This document shows positions 6,385-14,728 of a stretch of 64,000 nucleotides of DNA, piece by piece. The notes under the pieces are model-generated. The model was given only the letters and a program-made list of their open reading frames with translations, was not told the origin of the DNA and did no database searches. A program made the translations under genes and the position numbers. How positions within the stretch are numbered: position 1 is the first letter of the stretch; every line of letters begins with the position of its first letter. Source of the stretch: Gemmiger sp. An194 (GTDB lineage Bacteria > Bacillota > Clostridia > Oscillospirales > Ruminococcaceae); the NCBI RefSeq assembly GCF_002160145.1, contig NZ_NFKA01000008.1, positions 1 to 64,000 on the forward strand, in the 5' to 3' direction.

Positions 6385-7269
6385 GTGCGTCCGGAAACAA
6401 AAGAGAAGAAGCGGTTGTATCTCAAATGGCCCTGGAATCTGGTAGTCTATGTTCTGCTGGTAATTTTGCTGCGGGTATTTTCCATCCCGGTGATTTTGCT
6501 GCTGATCCGGTGGAACAAAAAGCAGCAGCTGAACGGCCCGGCTGAAGGCTATTGCCTGCAGCGCACCCGAGGGCAGTTGATTCTGCTGGTATGGGCGGCG
6601 GGCGCTCTGCTGCTGGCCGCGGCAGGGGCAGCCTATCTGACCCTTTCCCGGGAAGCGGACAAAACCGGCTGGGACTATATGGAATATATCAAACTGGCGG
6701 CTGCCGGTCTGCTGGCGGTGGGCGGAGTGCTGGTGGCCGGATATCTGACCTATATCGGTCTGCGGGATGCCTTCTGCCCGGAAAAAAGCCGGCTGGCCCG
6801 ATCCATACGGGACCAGCTGCCCTACCCGGAGGAAGCTCCGCAGGTGAAGGAGCTGTTTGCCATGGTGGATGAGGATGTCCGCCAAAATGGCCGGTGGTTC
6901 GGAAAGCTGGCAGTGGGCCGTGAGTGGATCTTTGGGGATGAGGTATCGTATATCCCGCGCATCCGGGGCGTGTTCTGGCGGGATGAAATCAGAACAAGGC
7001 GCAGCGGCAACCGGGTCACCACCACCCGCATTCTGCAGCTGTGGATTCTGGATGACCGCCGGCAGTGCAGATCGACTGATCTGCGCCAGCCGAAGGAGCT
7101 GCAGGCCGCGCTGGACTGCCTGCGCCAGCGGGTGCCCGCCGCGGTGTTTGCGAAATATGATTCCCGGGAATACAACGACTGTATCCATGCGGACGAGCAG
7201 CAGTGGTATTTTATGGAACGGGAGTTTGAGCGCAGAAAGACTCGGCTGGAGCAGGGTCAAACTTGTTGA
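6385..7269 (+). CDS. Membrane protein of unknown function
   Basis: A 294-residue protein read from GTG at 6385, preferred over the GTG at 6370 because AGGAGG (6373-6378) lies 6 bases before it. Three membrane segments are visible: about 18-40 (WNLVVYVLLVILLRVFSIPV), 65-85 and 105-130. The C-terminal half (about 135-294) is soluble and cytoplasmic by the positive-inside rule. It contains a compact domain with GREWIFGDEVSYIPRIRGVFWRDE-type segments, reminiscent of membrane-anchored PH-like folds, but I cannot name a family. It is 18 bases upstream of the lipoprotein gene, so the two are likely co-transcribed. Confidence 0.75.
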   Translation: MRPETKEKKRLYLKWPWNLVVYVLLVILLRVFSIPVILLLIRWNKKQQLNGPAEGYCLQRTRGQLILLVWAAGALLLAAAGAAYLTLSREADKTGWDYMEYIKLAAAGLLAVGGVLVAGYLTYIGLRDAFCPEKSRLARSIRDQLPYPEEAPQVKELFAMVDEDVRQNGRWFGKLAVGREWIFGDEVSYIPRIRGVFWRDEIRTRRSGNRVTTTRILQLWILDDRRQCRSTDLRQPKELQAALDCLRQRVPAAVFAKYDSREYNDCIHADEQQWYFMEREFERRKTRLEQGQTC

Positions 7270-7287
7270 AGAGGGAGGCGCTACAGG

Positions 7288-7956
7288 ATGAGGCAAGGAC
7301 AGAGCGGCTATTGGAAAAAGGTCGGTGCTGTGGGATGCACGGTGATGCTGGCGATAAGCCTGGCTGGATGCACTCACCAGGAAGGAAGCCCGGCGCAAAG
7401 CATGCAAAGCGCGTCTGGTTCGGAAAGTCAGGCTTCGAGCGGGGCGGAAACAGCAGAAAACACTGCCCTTTCAGGCACAGAAATGACCGACGAGGAGATT
7501 GTCCGCCTGACCAGTGAGCTGGTGGAAACGGGTCAGCGCTGGGAGAACTGGGCATCTGATCCGACGGCTCAGCAGCTGGATTATTCCGACAGCATTACGG
7601 TGGAACGCCTGGGTGAGCCGGTCACCCTGTATCGGCTGCCGGATATGGAGAGCAGGGCTCAGGTGGAGAATGCTCTGCTGAAAATCTTCAGCCGGAATTA
7701 TGTGGACAAAAAGATGGAAACCATTTTTCATCCGGATGTACCGTATTCTTTGTACGAGCAGAATGGGATGCTGTATGCAAATGGGGACTTTGGGTTTGAT
7801 TATCAGAATGTGTTCCGATACACCGGAAACTTCATGGTGATAGGTCGCATGGAGGACAGCATCAGCCTGCAGGCAGAGCTGTGTGGTGATGATGGCGAGC
7901 CGACAGAGAACTGGCCTCCCAACTGCGCTATGCCCGAATGCATCAGGATGGCCTGA
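7288..7956 (+). CDS. Lipoprotein, 5' part of a probably frameshifted gene
   Basis: 222 residues. Residues 1-28 are a lipoprotein signal ending SLAGC (Cys28), followed by a Ser/Gly/Glu-rich linker to about residue 70 and a folded region with no family I recognise. Near 7893-7950 the sense coding leaves this frame: the last 20 residues (ENWPPNCAMPECIRMA) look unlike protein, while the -1 frame reads ELASQLRYARMHQDGLIG and continues to 8318. A one-base change in this short region would give one protein of about 340 residues. AGAGGGAGG lies upstream of the start. Confidence 0.65.
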   Translation: MRQGQSGYWKKVGAVGCTVMLAISLAGCTHQEGSPAQSMQSASGSESQASSGAETAENTALSGTEMTDEEIVRLTSELVETGQRWENWASDPTAQQLDYSDSITVERLGEPVTLYRLPDMESRAQVENALLKIFSRNYVDKKMETIFHPDVPYSLYEQNGMLYANGDFGFDYQNVFRYTGNFMVIGRMEDSISLQAELCGDDGEPTENWPPNCAMPECIRMA

Positions 7957-8318
7957 TCGGAACGGATGGACTGTTCACGGAGGAGCAATTTAATCAGGCG
8001 GCGCGGGATTACCTGAACGCGCCGGAGTATCAGGCGGATAGGGAAACTCTTCTCCGCTGCTGTTATGAGCAGGATGGCCGGTTTAGCCTGATGGAAATGG
8101 GAGGCTTGACTTCGGATATTGGAGCCAATTGCCGGAATCTGGGAGGCGACCTTGCCGCGGGAACGGGCACAGTGATCCGGCGGTATTACAAGGATACACT
8201 GGGCCTCGTACCGGATTACGACCTGGTATACACCATGGAGCGGTCCCTGGACGGTACCGGTCATTGGTGTGTGTATCGGTGTCAAAAGGTGCCGGGTGGA
8301 GTGTCTTACATCGGTTAA
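7938..8318 (+). CDS. 3' part of the frameshifted lipoprotein gene
   Basis: 126 residues if read from the ATG at 7938; the frame is open back to 7893. The ATG has no ribosome binding site and overlaps the upstream frame, and the residues just before it (ELASQLRYAR) continue naturally into it. So this is better seen as the C-terminal half of the 7288 gene than as a separate one. Content is soluble and mixed alpha/beta (EEQFNQAARDYLNAPEY; later GTVIRRYYKDTLGLVPDYD). A strong terminator follows. A natural frameshift, a recent mutation or a sequencing error are all possible. Confidence 0.55.
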   Translation: MHQDGLIGTDGLFTEEQFNQAARDYLNAPEYQADRETLLRCCYEQDGRFSLMEMGGLTSDIGANCRNLGGDLAAGTGTVIRRYYKDTLGLVPDYDLVYTMERSLDGTGHWCVYRCQKVPGGVSYIG

Positions 8319-8340
8319 ACCGCGGACGAGTATGAAAGTA

Positions 8341-8386
8341 AAGAGGCCTGCCGGAAGGATTGTTCCTTCCGGCAGGCCTCTTTTGA
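8341..8386. terminator. Bidirectional intrinsic terminator
   Basis: A perfect 19-bp stem (8341-8359 with 8364-8382) with a 4-base loop and T-runs in both directions, between convergent genes. Confidence 0.85.
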
Positions 8387-8404
8387 GATGAAAATCGACA
8401 GCTG

Positions 8405-9475
8405 TTATCCCGCTGCACCTTCCGGGCGGGGCAGGAAGCGCACCGCCACCAGCCGGTGGAACACGGCGGCAAACAGCAGTCCGAAGGCCACGCCCAGCAC
8501 CGTGTCCACGATGCGCAGGACCACTGCACCGTGAATACCGTAGATGCCTGCGCCCAGCATCAGGGCGCCGAAGCAGTTCATGGCAGTCTTGTACCGGTAG
8601 TCGGTACAGAAGCCCAGACACAGTCCACCCAGGGGGCCAAGCATGGAGTGCAGGCCGGCAGGCGTGATGGAGTAAAGAACGAAAAATGCCAGCGAACCTG
8701 CCAACGCGCCCACGATACGCTGGAAAAAGCGGGGTGCGGCGTTGCCGGAATAGGGATATTCCGAAAGCAGTGAGGCGCAGGCAAAGCCCATCCACATGAA
8801 GCGTTCCACCCCGAACACCTGCCCGGCGGTGAGCACCAGCGCAACGCCCAACGCCATGCGCAGCTGCCAGAGATGTACGATGTTGGCAAGGTCGAACCGA
8901 CGGACCACATGATGAAAGCGAACCGTTTTGTGCTGGCGCCGGTGCTTGGCGAACAGGATCGCGCCGCAGATCAGATACCCCATCAGGGCCAGCAGCGCCC
9001 GGCGAACCAAAGCCTCACCCACCACCGGATTGCCGGTCAGATAAACATAGGCGAAGCTGTAAAGCCCGCCGTTGCCCAGCTCCGGTCGCTGAGTGGTGGT
9101 GTACAGCAGGGTAAAAAAGGCCACAGCGTGCATGGGAATCAAAAGTGGCGCGAGAATTACCGCCGCCGCGCAGGGAGCTGCCACCAGAATGGCAAGCGCC
9201 AGTGCCAGTGTGACCAGCGAGTCGCCGATGCAGTATTCAAAGTTCACAAAACGGATGCCCAGCATGATGCAGAACAGCGCCACCGCCATGGGCGTATTGT
9301 CCGAACCGAACAGGCCGGACAGTGCGCTGATGAACAGAATCGCAAAGGCCACAATCAGCACCGAGTGCACCGCCATGGCCGTCCAGTACCAGGCCTTTTC
9401 CCGCCGGGTGGAGCGGGCGGCGATCTTTCGCTTCAGAATCGCCGGGTCCAGCTGCAGGGCGTCATAAAATTTCAT
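8405..9475 (-). CDS. FUSC family membrane transporter
   Basis: A 356-residue membrane protein with a soluble N-terminal segment (1-35) and about ten hydrophobic segments in two sets (about 40-150 and 205-345). The second set contains LRMALGVALVLTAGQVFG...WMGFACASLL, the pattern of the FUSC / aromatic acid exporter fold. Family members export aromatic acids or drugs. Its start overlaps the end of the upstream MarR gene by 14 bases, so the two form one operon, and MarR control of an exporter fits detoxification. Substrate unknown. Confidence 0.82.
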   Translation of the reverse strand: MKFYDALQLDPAILKRKIAARSTRREKAWYWTAMAVHSVLIVAFAILFISALSGLFGSDNTPMAVALFCIMLGIRFVNFEYCIGDSLVTLALALAILVAAPCAAAVILAPLLIPMHAVAFFTLLYTTTQRPELGNGGLYSFAYVYLTGNPVVGEALVRRALLALMGYLICGAILFAKHRRQHKTVRFHHVVRRFDLANIVHLWQLRMALGVALVLTAGQVFGVERFMWMGFACASLLSEYPYSGNAAPRFFQRIVGALAGSLAFFVLYSITPAGLHSMLGPLGGLCLGFCTDYRYKTAMNCFGALMLGAGIYGIHGAVVLRIVDTVLGVAFGLLFAAVFHRLVAVRFLPRPEGAAG

Positions 9476-9914
9476 GTCCACTGTTTGTTTCCCTCCTTTC
9501 CTCGATCTGCGCCGCCAGTCGGTCGGTGCACTGTATAAATGCTTCAAAATCCTCTCCGGCGCTGCGCCACAGATCATAAAAGGGCTGGAGAATGCTCTCG
9601 TAGCCTTTTTTCAGCTCCGCAAGCCCGGTCTCGGTAATGAACAGCCGGTAGCTGCGTTCATCATCGGGCTGCCGCTCTTTGCGGATGCAGCCTTTTTCAT
9701 ACAGCGCTTTCAGGCAGCGGCTCACTGCTTCCTTTTTCATGCCGCTGCCCTGACTGAGCAGGAGCGGAGTGTTCTGCTGCGGCTGCAGATACAGCCTTGC
9801 CAGCAGCTCGCATTCGCTGGCGGTCAGTGTGGTGCTGCGCACCGGCAGCAGCGTACGCACAATTTTTTGCAGCTGCTGCTGATAGCGCGCCATATCAGTC
9901 CATTCGATTTGCAT
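9462..9914 (-). CDS. MarR family transcriptional regulator
   Basis: A 150-residue winged-helix protein. The DNA-recognition region is LTASECELLARLYLQPQQNTPLLLSQGSGMKKEAVSRCLKALYEKGCIRKE, followed by the wing DERSYRLFITETG (about 86-97), typical of MarR. AGGAGG lies 6-7 bases before the ATG. It precedes the FUSC transporter in an overlapping operon. An inverted repeat across the -10 of its own promoter suggests autorepression relieved by a ligand that the transporter exports. Confidence 0.9.
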   Translation of the reverse strand: MQIEWTDMARYQQQLQKIVRTLLPVRSTTLTASECELLARLYLQPQQNTPLLLSQGSGMKKEAVSRCLKALYEKGCIRKERQPDDERSYRLFITETGLAELKKGYESILQPFYDLWRSAGEDFEAFIQCTDRLAAQIEERRETNSGHEIL

Positions 9915-9929
9915 TGGGGTCCTCCTGCA

Positions 9930-9952
9930 TATAGTTAACGGTGTTAATTATA
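9930..9952 (-). promoter_or_regulatory. Inverted repeat operator for the MarR/FUSC operon
   Basis: Ten-base arms TATAGTTAAC (9930-9939) and GTTAATTATA (9943-9952) flank GGT with one mismatch. The right arm contains the -10 box, so a bound dimer would block transcription. Confidence 0.65.
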
Positions 9953-9975
9953 TGCCTGCGGGATTTTTCTGTCAA
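9947..9975 (-). promoter_or_regulatory. Consensus promoter of the MarR/FUSC operon
   Basis: TTGACA (9975-9970), a 17-base spacer and TATAAT (9952-9947) on the minus strand; a perfect sigma-A promoter 33 bases before the MarR start. Confidence 0.85.
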
Positions 9976-10066
9976 GAACGGGGTGTGGAAAATACTCTTT
10001 GGCTCTGGCCGAGCGGTTGGCGGCGTGGTATAATGGCGCCAGAACCAGAAAAAGGGGCGATGACGG

Positions 10067-11050
10067 ATGGAAAGAACATTTAACTGGGTGATTGTGGGGG
10101 CAGGCGGCATTGCCGGCGAGATGGCCTCGGCGTTCACTGCCATGGGCCGCTGCCCCTACGGTGTGGCAGGCCGCACCCGGGAAAAGGCGCAGGCCCTGGC
10201 CCAGCGCTGCGGGGCTGAGAGGCTGTACGAAAGCCCGCAGCAGGCTTTCGCAGATCCGGAGGTGGACATCGTCTATCTGGCCACGCCCCACAATACCCAT
10301 GCGGAACTGATCGAGCAGGCGCTGGCCGCGGGCAAGCATGTGCTGTGCGAGAAGGCCATCACCCTGAACAGCGGCGAACTGGAGCACTGTGCCAAGCTGG
10401 CTGAACAAAAGGGTCTGGTGCTGGCCGAGGCCATGACCATCTGGCACATGCCCCTGCATCAGATGCTCCGGCAGCGTCTGGCGGCAGGGGAATGGGGAAA
10501 AGTCCAGCTGATTCAGCTGAACTTCGGCAGCTTCAAGGACTATGACATGACCAACCGCTTCTTCAATCCGGAGCTGGCGGGCGGTGCGCTGCTGGATATC
10601 GGCGTGTATGCCCTCAGCTGTGCCCGGAGTTTTCTGACCAGTGTGCCCGATCAGGTAATCAGCCGGGTGAAGCTTGCCCCCACCGGGGTGGATGAGCAGG
10701 CAGCCATTCTGCTGCAAAACCCGGAAAACCAGATGGCCACCGTGACCATGAGCCTGCGCTCCAAGCTGCCCAAGCGGGCGGTGATCGGCTGTGAGCGGGC
10801 TTACATCGAAATTGACGATTACCCCCGCGCCCAGTTGGCCCGGATTGTGGATGCGGCCACCGGAGCGGTAACTGAGATTCAGGCGGGGGAAACCGGCCGG
10901 GCGCTGGAGTATGAGGTGGCTGCCATGGAGCAGGCGGTGCGTACCGGCGACGCGTCGGCCATGCAGCTGGGCTGGAGCCGGGATGTGATGAACATCATGA
11001 CCGTCCTGCGCCGGGAATGGGGCGTGCGCTACCCCGGAGAGGAGCTGTGA
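10067..11050 (+). CDS. Gfo/Idh/MocA family oxidoreductase
   Basis: A 327-residue NAD(P)-dependent oxidoreductase. The N-terminal Rossmann domain carries VGAGGIAG (about 11-18) and, near residue 95, CEKAI in place of the usual EKP motif. The C-terminal alpha/beta domain contains GGALLDIGVYALS (about 174-186), conserved in the family. It resembles dihydrodiol/sugar dehydrogenase-type members, but substrate cannot be set from sequence. AAAGGGG lies 9 bases upstream and a TATAAT at 10029-10034. The next gene starts one base after its stop, so they are co-transcribed. Confidence 0.9.
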   Translation: MERTFNWVIVGAGGIAGEMASAFTAMGRCPYGVAGRTREKAQALAQRCGAERLYESPQQAFADPEVDIVYLATPHNTHAELIEQALAAGKHVLCEKAITLNSGELEHCAKLAEQKGLVLAEAMTIWHMPLHQMLRQRLAAGEWGKVQLIQLNFGSFKDYDMTNRFFNPELAGGALLDIGVYALSCARSFLTSVPDQVISRVKLAPTGVDEQAAILLQNPENQMATVTMSLRSKLPKRAVIGCERAYIEIDDYPRAQLARIVDAATGAVTEIQAGETGRALEYEVAAMEQAVRTGDASAMQLGWSRDVMNIMTVLRREWGVRYPGEEL

Positions 11051-11051
11051 G

Positions 11052-11531
11052 ATGAAGGATACCAAATGGAAGATCCCCAAAACCTGGTATGATCGGCTTG
11101 CGGACTGGATGAGTGTGGGATTTCTGGCGTCATCCGGGTTTTACCTGTGGGCCAACTGGCAGGCGATCCCCCGGGAGATTCCCACCCATTACGGCTTCAG
11201 CGGCCAGCCGGACGCCTGGGGCGACAAGAGCAGCTGTGTGGTTCTGCTGGTGATCGGCGTGGTGATGTGTTTGATGATGTGGGGCATAGAGCAGGTTCCC
11301 ATGATCTGGAACACCGGCGTGACGGTGACCGAGGAAAACCGGGTGCGGGTTTACCGCATTCTGAAAAATCTGCTGGTGACCATCCGGCTCGTGATTGCAG
11401 CCATCTTTGCCTGGATGCCGGTCTGCTCGGCCCGCTCCCAGCCGCTGGGTGGCTGGTTCATGCCGCTGGTCATGCTGCTGGTGTTTGGGCCCATTGTGAT
11501 CTGCCTGCTTCAGCTTTACCGGAAGAAATGA
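11052..11531 (+). CDS. DUF1648 domain membrane protein
   Basis: A 159-residue protein with four membrane segments (about 18-35, 67-85, 105-125, 135-153). The segment IPREIPTHYGFSGQPDAWGDK just after the first helix is the DUF1648 signature, found in small membrane proteins and in SdpI-like immunity proteins. No function is established for this subgroup. The start is two bases after the stop of the oxidoreductase gene. Confidence 0.82.
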   Translation: MKDTKWKIPKTWYDRLADWMSVGFLASSGFYLWANWQAIPREIPTHYGFSGQPDAWGDKSSCVVLLVIGVVMCLMMWGIEQVPMIWNTGVTVTEENRVRVYRILKNLLVTIRLVIAAIFAWMPVCSARSQPLGGWFMPLVMLLVFGPIVICLLQLYRKK

Positions 11532-11652
11532 TCTGGGAAGAAAAAGCCTTGCGCCGTCCGCTGCCCCATGATATGATAGACCCTGCGACCATTCACACCG
11601 GCCTGTGAAACCCAACCGCAACAGGCCGCATCCAAAAGGAGTTTGCCTTATT

Positions 11653-12762
11653 ATGAAATTTGATCTGATTGCCCCCTGCTACTTTGGTACCGAAAGCACC
11701 GCCGCCTTTGAGGTGCGTCGCCTGGGCGCCGAGGACGTGAAGGTGACCGACGGACGCATTGCCTTTTCCGGCCCAGCGGACATCATCGCCGCCGCGAACC
11801 TGAATCTGCGCTGCGCCGAGCGGGTGCTGGTGCTGCTGAAGACCTACACCGCCACCACCTTCGACGAGCTGTTCGACGGCGTGACCAGCATCCCCTGGGA
11901 GGATCTGATCCCGGCGGACGCCCAGTTCCCGGTGAAGGGCTCCAGCCTGTCCAGCACCCTGTCCAGCGTGCCCGCCTGCCAGAGCATTGTGAAAAAGGCG
12001 GTGGTGGAGCGGCTGAAAAAGGGCCACAAGACCCTGATGCTGCCCGAGACCGGTGCCCTGTACAAGATTCGTTTCTCCATCCGCAAGAATGTGGTAGAGG
12101 TAATGCTGGATACCTCCGGCGACGGCCTGCACAAGCGCGGCTACCGGCGCAACGCCACCGGCGCACCCATCAAGGAGACCCTGGCCGCCGCCATCGCGGA
12201 CCTGGGCCGTGTACGGCGGGATTCCATCGTGGCCGACCCCTTCTGCGGCAGCGGCACCATGGTGATTGAGGCCGCCCAGAAGGCCATGAACATCGCCCCC
12301 GGTCTGCGCCGCCGTTTTGCCGCCGAACACTACACCTTCTGCCCGCCCGAGATCTGGGCCCGGCAGCGGGAAAAGGCCCTGTCTGAGATTCGGCGGGACG
12401 CAGCCTTCGAGGGCTTCGGCTACGACATCGACCCCGCTGCGGTGGCTCTGGCTACCCAGAACGCCAAGCTGGCGGGTGTGGGCGACCGGTGCCATTTTGA
12501 GCTGGCCGACGTAAAGGACTTCGCCCCCCGGCCGGAGATGATCGTGCTGACCAACCCGCCCTACGGCGAGCGCTTGGGCGATCTGGCCACCGCCGCCAGG
12601 CTGGCCGGTGTGCTGGGCAAGGCGCTGGAGGAACATCCGGTGGCCGGCGCCTACATCATCACAGCGGACGCGGACCTGGAAAAGCACCTTGGCAAAAAGG
12701 CCAGCCGCCGCCGCAAGCTGTACAACGGCATGATCCCCTGCCAGGTGTACATGTATTATTGA
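11653..12762 (+). CDS. THUMP-domain class I SAM-dependent RNA methyltransferase (YpsC/RlmL-type)
   Basis: A 369-residue protein. Residues 1-155 contain a ferredoxin-like region and THUMP domain for RNA binding. Residues 160-369 are a Rossmann methyltransferase with ADPFCGSGTMVIEAA (SAM site, about 195-209) and the catalytic NPPYGERLGD (about 302-311), typical of N2-guanine methylation of 23S rRNA. The ATG at 11653 is preferred over one 48 bases upstream because AAAAGGAG precedes it at normal spacing and the family begins here. It is followed at once by a bidirectional terminator. Confidence 0.92.
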   Translation: MKFDLIAPCYFGTESTAAFEVRRLGAEDVKVTDGRIAFSGPADIIAAANLNLRCAERVLVLLKTYTATTFDELFDGVTSIPWEDLIPADAQFPVKGSSLSSTLSSVPACQSIVKKAVVERLKKGHKTLMLPETGALYKIRFSIRKNVVEVMLDTSGDGLHKRGYRRNATGAPIKETLAAAIADLGRVRRDSIVADPFCGSGTMVIEAAQKAMNIAPGLRRRFAAEHYTFCPPEIWARQREKALSEIRRDAAFEGFGYDIDPAAVALATQNAKLAGVGDRCHFELADVKDFAPRPEMIVLTNPPYGERLGDLATAARLAGVLGKALEEHPVAGAYIITADADLEKHLGKKASRRRKLYNGMIPCQVYMYY

Positions 12763-12775
12763 TTTTGCAGCAAAC

Positions 12776-12814
12776 AAAAACGGAATCTCCAAAACAGGAG
12801 ATTCCGTTTTTTGT
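12776..12814. terminator. Bidirectional intrinsic terminator
   Basis: A perfect 10-bp stem (CGGAATCTCC at 12781-12790 with 12797-12806) flanked by A5 and T6 tracts, between convergent genes. Confidence 0.85.
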
Positions 12815-12822
12815 TTATGGAA

Positions 12823-14727
12823 TTATTCGGCGGTTTGGGTGACCTGATAGATGCTGTAGCCGCCCTGGTCGTAGAGCAGGGCGCAGTGGGCGGCGAACCA
12901 GCTTTCGTCCACCGCGTAGTCCGCCCGCTCGGAGGGGCCCACCATCACATAGTCGATGCCCCATTGAGCAAGCCCTTCCTCGCGGGGGGCTTCCAGCAGC
13001 TGGCGCACCGCCGCTTCCTGAACGGAGTAATCCATGCCGTGGTAATACAGCCAGGTGCCGGAGGCGCACAGAATGGGCCGTCCGGCCAGGCTGAGCACCG
13101 GGTTCAGCAGTTGGGTGCCGCACAGAAAGCGGCCCATGGGGTCGGTGTTTTCCTCTGCATATTCCGCAGCGGCAATGGCGTTTGCATCAAAGTGCTGGTA
13201 CTGGCTTATTGCCTCCCGACCCAGGGTGAGGAAGCTGCCGAAGGTGCCGGTGAACACCAGCATGACGGCAAGCACGGCCTGCACGCTTTTCTTGTCTACC
13301 TTTTTCAGAAGGTCCACGATCAGATTCGCCACAAGAATGCAGCCCAGCAGATGCCAGATGAACAAAAGCTTGTTGTTGTCGTAGTTGTTGGGCTGGAACT
13401 CCACAAATTCGCTGAGCAGCAGGATCAGCAGCCCGCCGCCATAGACCCAGCGCAACTTTTTGCCCGCCCACAGGAAAGCAGGCAGCAGAAGAAGATAGAC
13501 CAGGCCGATGTTCTTGATGTAGAACCAGAAGTAATTATCCCCCTCGTTGGACCAGTTAAAGTGCCAGCGCAGAAAGCCCGAGCCCTCCTGAGTGTGGGGC
13601 AGAATCTGGGTGAGCATCAGCGGCAGCCAGATCACACCCGTTGCTCCGGCAAACAGCAGCCAGGGACGCAAAGCGTGCAAATCCGTCCGGTACAACGCCA
13701 GTGCCCGCACAAAGAGCACCCCGCAGATGAGCACCAGCGCCAATGCCGAGTGGGTCTGCACCAGAGGCATGGAGGCGGCCAGCAGCACCAGAGCGGGCCA
13801 GAGGCGGCGTTCCTCGTTCAGGGCAAAGTGTGCCAGCAGGGCCAGACATGGAAAGAGCAGTGCCCAGCCGAACAGGGTGGCCCGCTGAGGAATGAGCAGG
13901 TCCGCGATGGGGTTCACCCAGCGGATGTTCTCTTCCACATAGTTGGTGGGGGTTTCATAATAGGCGGTGAAGATGCGGGTGAAGTTCTCCACGCCGCCCT
14001 CCAGAAAATAAGCGAAGCCGAAGCCGCTGCCCAGGAAAAACAGCACATAGGCAAGGCTGGCCTTGACGCTGCTTTGCAGCAGGTTTTTGGCCAGCAGCCA
14101 GCCGCCGCCGAACACCGCTGCCAGTGCCACCACCTGAGGCAGAAGGCAGGCAAACTTCAGCGGAGCGCCCAGCAGAAGGAACACGCTGGAAACGCTCTCG
14201 CACAAAAACGGATAGCCGTAAAGGGTCTGGCCCGCCAGCATGGGAAATTCCGGCGGAAACAGGCCCTGCTCGGCAATGCTCTTGATGAAGGAAAGGTGCA
14301 TGGGCAGATCGCCGTAGGTGCTTTGCCCGCACCAGTAGCCGCCATCCTTGTAATAAAGGGTATGGGTGTGCAGCAGCCAGACAGAAAGCAGAAAAAGCGG
14401 CACCACACAAACCCAGAAGGTAGGGAGGAGGGACCGGGCGGAGGAGCCGTCCGGCTGGCCCGGTGTTTGGTCCTGCACCGGGTGCCGGGGCCAGAGGCCG
14501 GCCACTGCCAATGCACCAGCGGCAACCAGAGCCAGCAGGGCGGCGGGCAGAGTGAAGCCCGGAGCCAGTGCAAAGAGCGCGGGCAGCGCGATCAGCAGCA
14601 CCAGCCCGAAGGCAGCGGTAAACACCAGCTTTTCTTCGGCACCGGATGTGGGCAAAAGCCGCCGTGCCAGTGAAAAACCTGCGGCCAGAAATACGGCCAT
14701 ATAAGCGATACTGAACAGAATTCCCAT
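12823..14727 (-). CDS. Large polytopic membrane protein, possible GT-C glycosyltransferase
   Basis: A 634-residue protein with about 13-14 membrane segments over residues 1-500 and a soluble C-terminal domain (about 510-634). The first large extracytoplasmic loop carries CGQSTYGDLPMHLSFI (about 135-150), where an Asp in a loop after helix 1-3 is where GT-C enzymes keep their catalytic acid. Another loop reads RWHFNWSNEGDNYFWF. The architecture fits a lipid-linked sugar transferase or a DUF2298/YfhO-like protein; I cannot decide. GGAGGG 8 bases before the ATG fixes the start, one base after the radical SAM stop, so the two genes are coupled. Confidence 0.78.
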   Translation of the reverse strand: MGILFSIAYMAVFLAAGFSLARRLLPTSGAEEKLVFTAAFGLVLLIALPALFALAPGFTLPAALLALVAAGALAVAGLWPRHPVQDQTPGQPDGSSARSLLPTFWVCVVPLFLLSVWLLHTHTLYYKDGGYWCGQSTYGDLPMHLSFIKSIAEQGLFPPEFPMLAGQTLYGYPFLCESVSSVFLLLGAPLKFACLLPQVVALAAVFGGGWLLAKNLLQSSVKASLAYVLFFLGSGFGFAYFLEGGVENFTRIFTAYYETPTNYVEENIRWVNPIADLLIPQRATLFGWALLFPCLALLAHFALNEERRLWPALVLLAASMPLVQTHSALALVLICGVLFVRALALYRTDLHALRPWLLFAGATGVIWLPLMLTQILPHTQEGSGFLRWHFNWSNEGDNYFWFYIKNIGLVYLLLLPAFLWAGKKLRWVYGGGLLILLLSEFVEFQPNNYDNNKLLFIWHLLGCILVANLIVDLLKKVDKKSVQAVLAVMLVFTGTFGSFLTLGREAISQYQHFDANAIAAAEYAEENTDPMGRFLCGTQLLNPVLSLAGRPILCASGTWLYYHGMDYSVQEAAVRQLLEAPREEGLAQWGIDYVMVGPSERADYAVDESWFAAHCALLYDQGGYSIYQVTQTAE

Positions 14728-14728
14728 A

